Shown: piece by piece, positions 6,711 to 6,986 of the stretch
How the letters are laid out: every line of letters starts with the position of its first letter
Position numbering within the stretch: the first letter of the stretch is position 1
Assembly (NCBI GenBank): GCA_021781255.1
Contig: JAJXXG010001088.1
Coordinates: 1-6,986, forward strand
Source of the DNA: Acidobacteriota bacterium
Lineage (GTDB): Bacteria; Acidobacteriota; Terriglobia; Terriglobales; Acidobacteriaceae
Direction of reading: 5' to 3'
Length of the DNA: 6,986 bases
Program-made: the position numbers and the translations under genes
Notes under the pieces: generated by a model
Seen by the model: the letters and a program-made list of their open reading frames with translations, nothing else
The model's database searches: none
What the model was told of the DNA's origin: nothing

Positions 6711-6986
6711 ATGCCGGAGTTGCCTGACATCGCCGCCTACATTACCGCTCTCGAAGCCCGCATTCTGGCGCAGCCGCTTGAAAGGATAAGACTGAACTCT
6801 GCCTTTCTGCTGCGCACTGCCGATCCTCCGCTGGCCCACGCAGAGGGCCGCACTGTGCGCGCGATACGCCGCATTGGCAAGCGCATCGCCATCCGCGTCG
6901 ACGGCGACGTGTGGCTGGTCCTCCATCTGATGATTGCGGGCCGACTGCACTGGAAGCCGCCGCAAACGAAATTGTCCGGCCGCAAT
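6711..6986 (+). CDS. Fpg/Nei-family DNA glycosylase, N-terminal part (cut by window end)
   Basis: The first 92 residues of a formamidopyrimidine-DNA glycosylase/endonuclease VIII family protein, a base-excision repair enzyme that removes oxidised bases and nicks the strand. The start MPELPDI carries the family's catalytic proline (P2, nucleophile once Met is removed) and glutamate (E3). The beta-strand motif RRIGKRIAI contains the conserved lysine K57. VLHLMIAGRLHW corresponds to the HLGMxGRL motif, with G to M and M to I changes, so this is probably a divergent paralogue rather than classical MutM. The C-terminal helix-two-turn-helix and zinc finger lie beyond the window. The ribosome site is weak (GGA at 6704-6706). 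It follows panC by 55 bases on the same strand and may be cotranscribed. Confidence 0.88.
   Translation, partial: MPELPDIAAYITALEARILAQPLERIRLNSAFLLRTADPPLAHAEGRTVRAIRRIGKRIAIRVDGDVWLVLHLMIAGRLHWKPPQTKLSGRN

Noticed and set aside
5729..6730. A 333-codon - strand open frame opposite panC
   Set aside because: Antisense to a well-supported gene and without recognisable domains; the length is explained by GC-rich third positions.

Overview
This GC-rich, compact chromosomal window holds ordinary housekeeping genes and no mobile element, CRISPR array or obvious phage remnant. The protein set and the look of the sequences suggest an Acidobacteriota genome (class Terriglobia, Acidobacterium/Terriglobus/Granulicella-like). 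That placement is inferred from remembered family resemblance, not from a search.

Left part (1-1107): the window opens with what may be the last codons of a + strand gene, followed by a strong intrinsic terminator. A small two-helix membrane protein of unknown function lies on the - strand. Next comes a complete tRNA-Thr(CGU) gene with its own sigma-70-like promoter and an intrinsic terminator. A - strand DCC-family (DUF393) thiol-disulfide-type protein follows.

Centre (1108-4751): hemL (glutamate-1-semialdehyde aminomutase, tetrapyrrole synthesis) is divergent from the DCC gene. It is followed closely, probably in the same transcript, by a ferric-reductase/MsrQ-like haem membrane protein. 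Converging on this pair are two - strand genes: a membrane-anchored NodB-type polysaccharide deacetylase and, downstream of it, a TauE/SafE-family permease.

Right part (4752-6986): a 138-base divergent intergenic region separates the deacetylase gene from a pantothenate operon. panB and panC overlap by one base (TGATG). Together they convert 2-oxoisovalerate to ketopantoate and then, after a reduction not encoded here, join pantoate to beta-alanine. An Fpg/Nei-family DNA glycosylase begins 55 bases after panC and runs off the window end.

I found no convincing undescribed system. The points most worth a second look are modest: a histidine-to-glutamine change at a likely haem-ligand position in the MsrQ-like protein, a substituted HLGMxG motif in the Fpg-like protein, a hemL promoter that would give an almost leaderless mRNA, and the hemL/haem-membrane-protein pairing.
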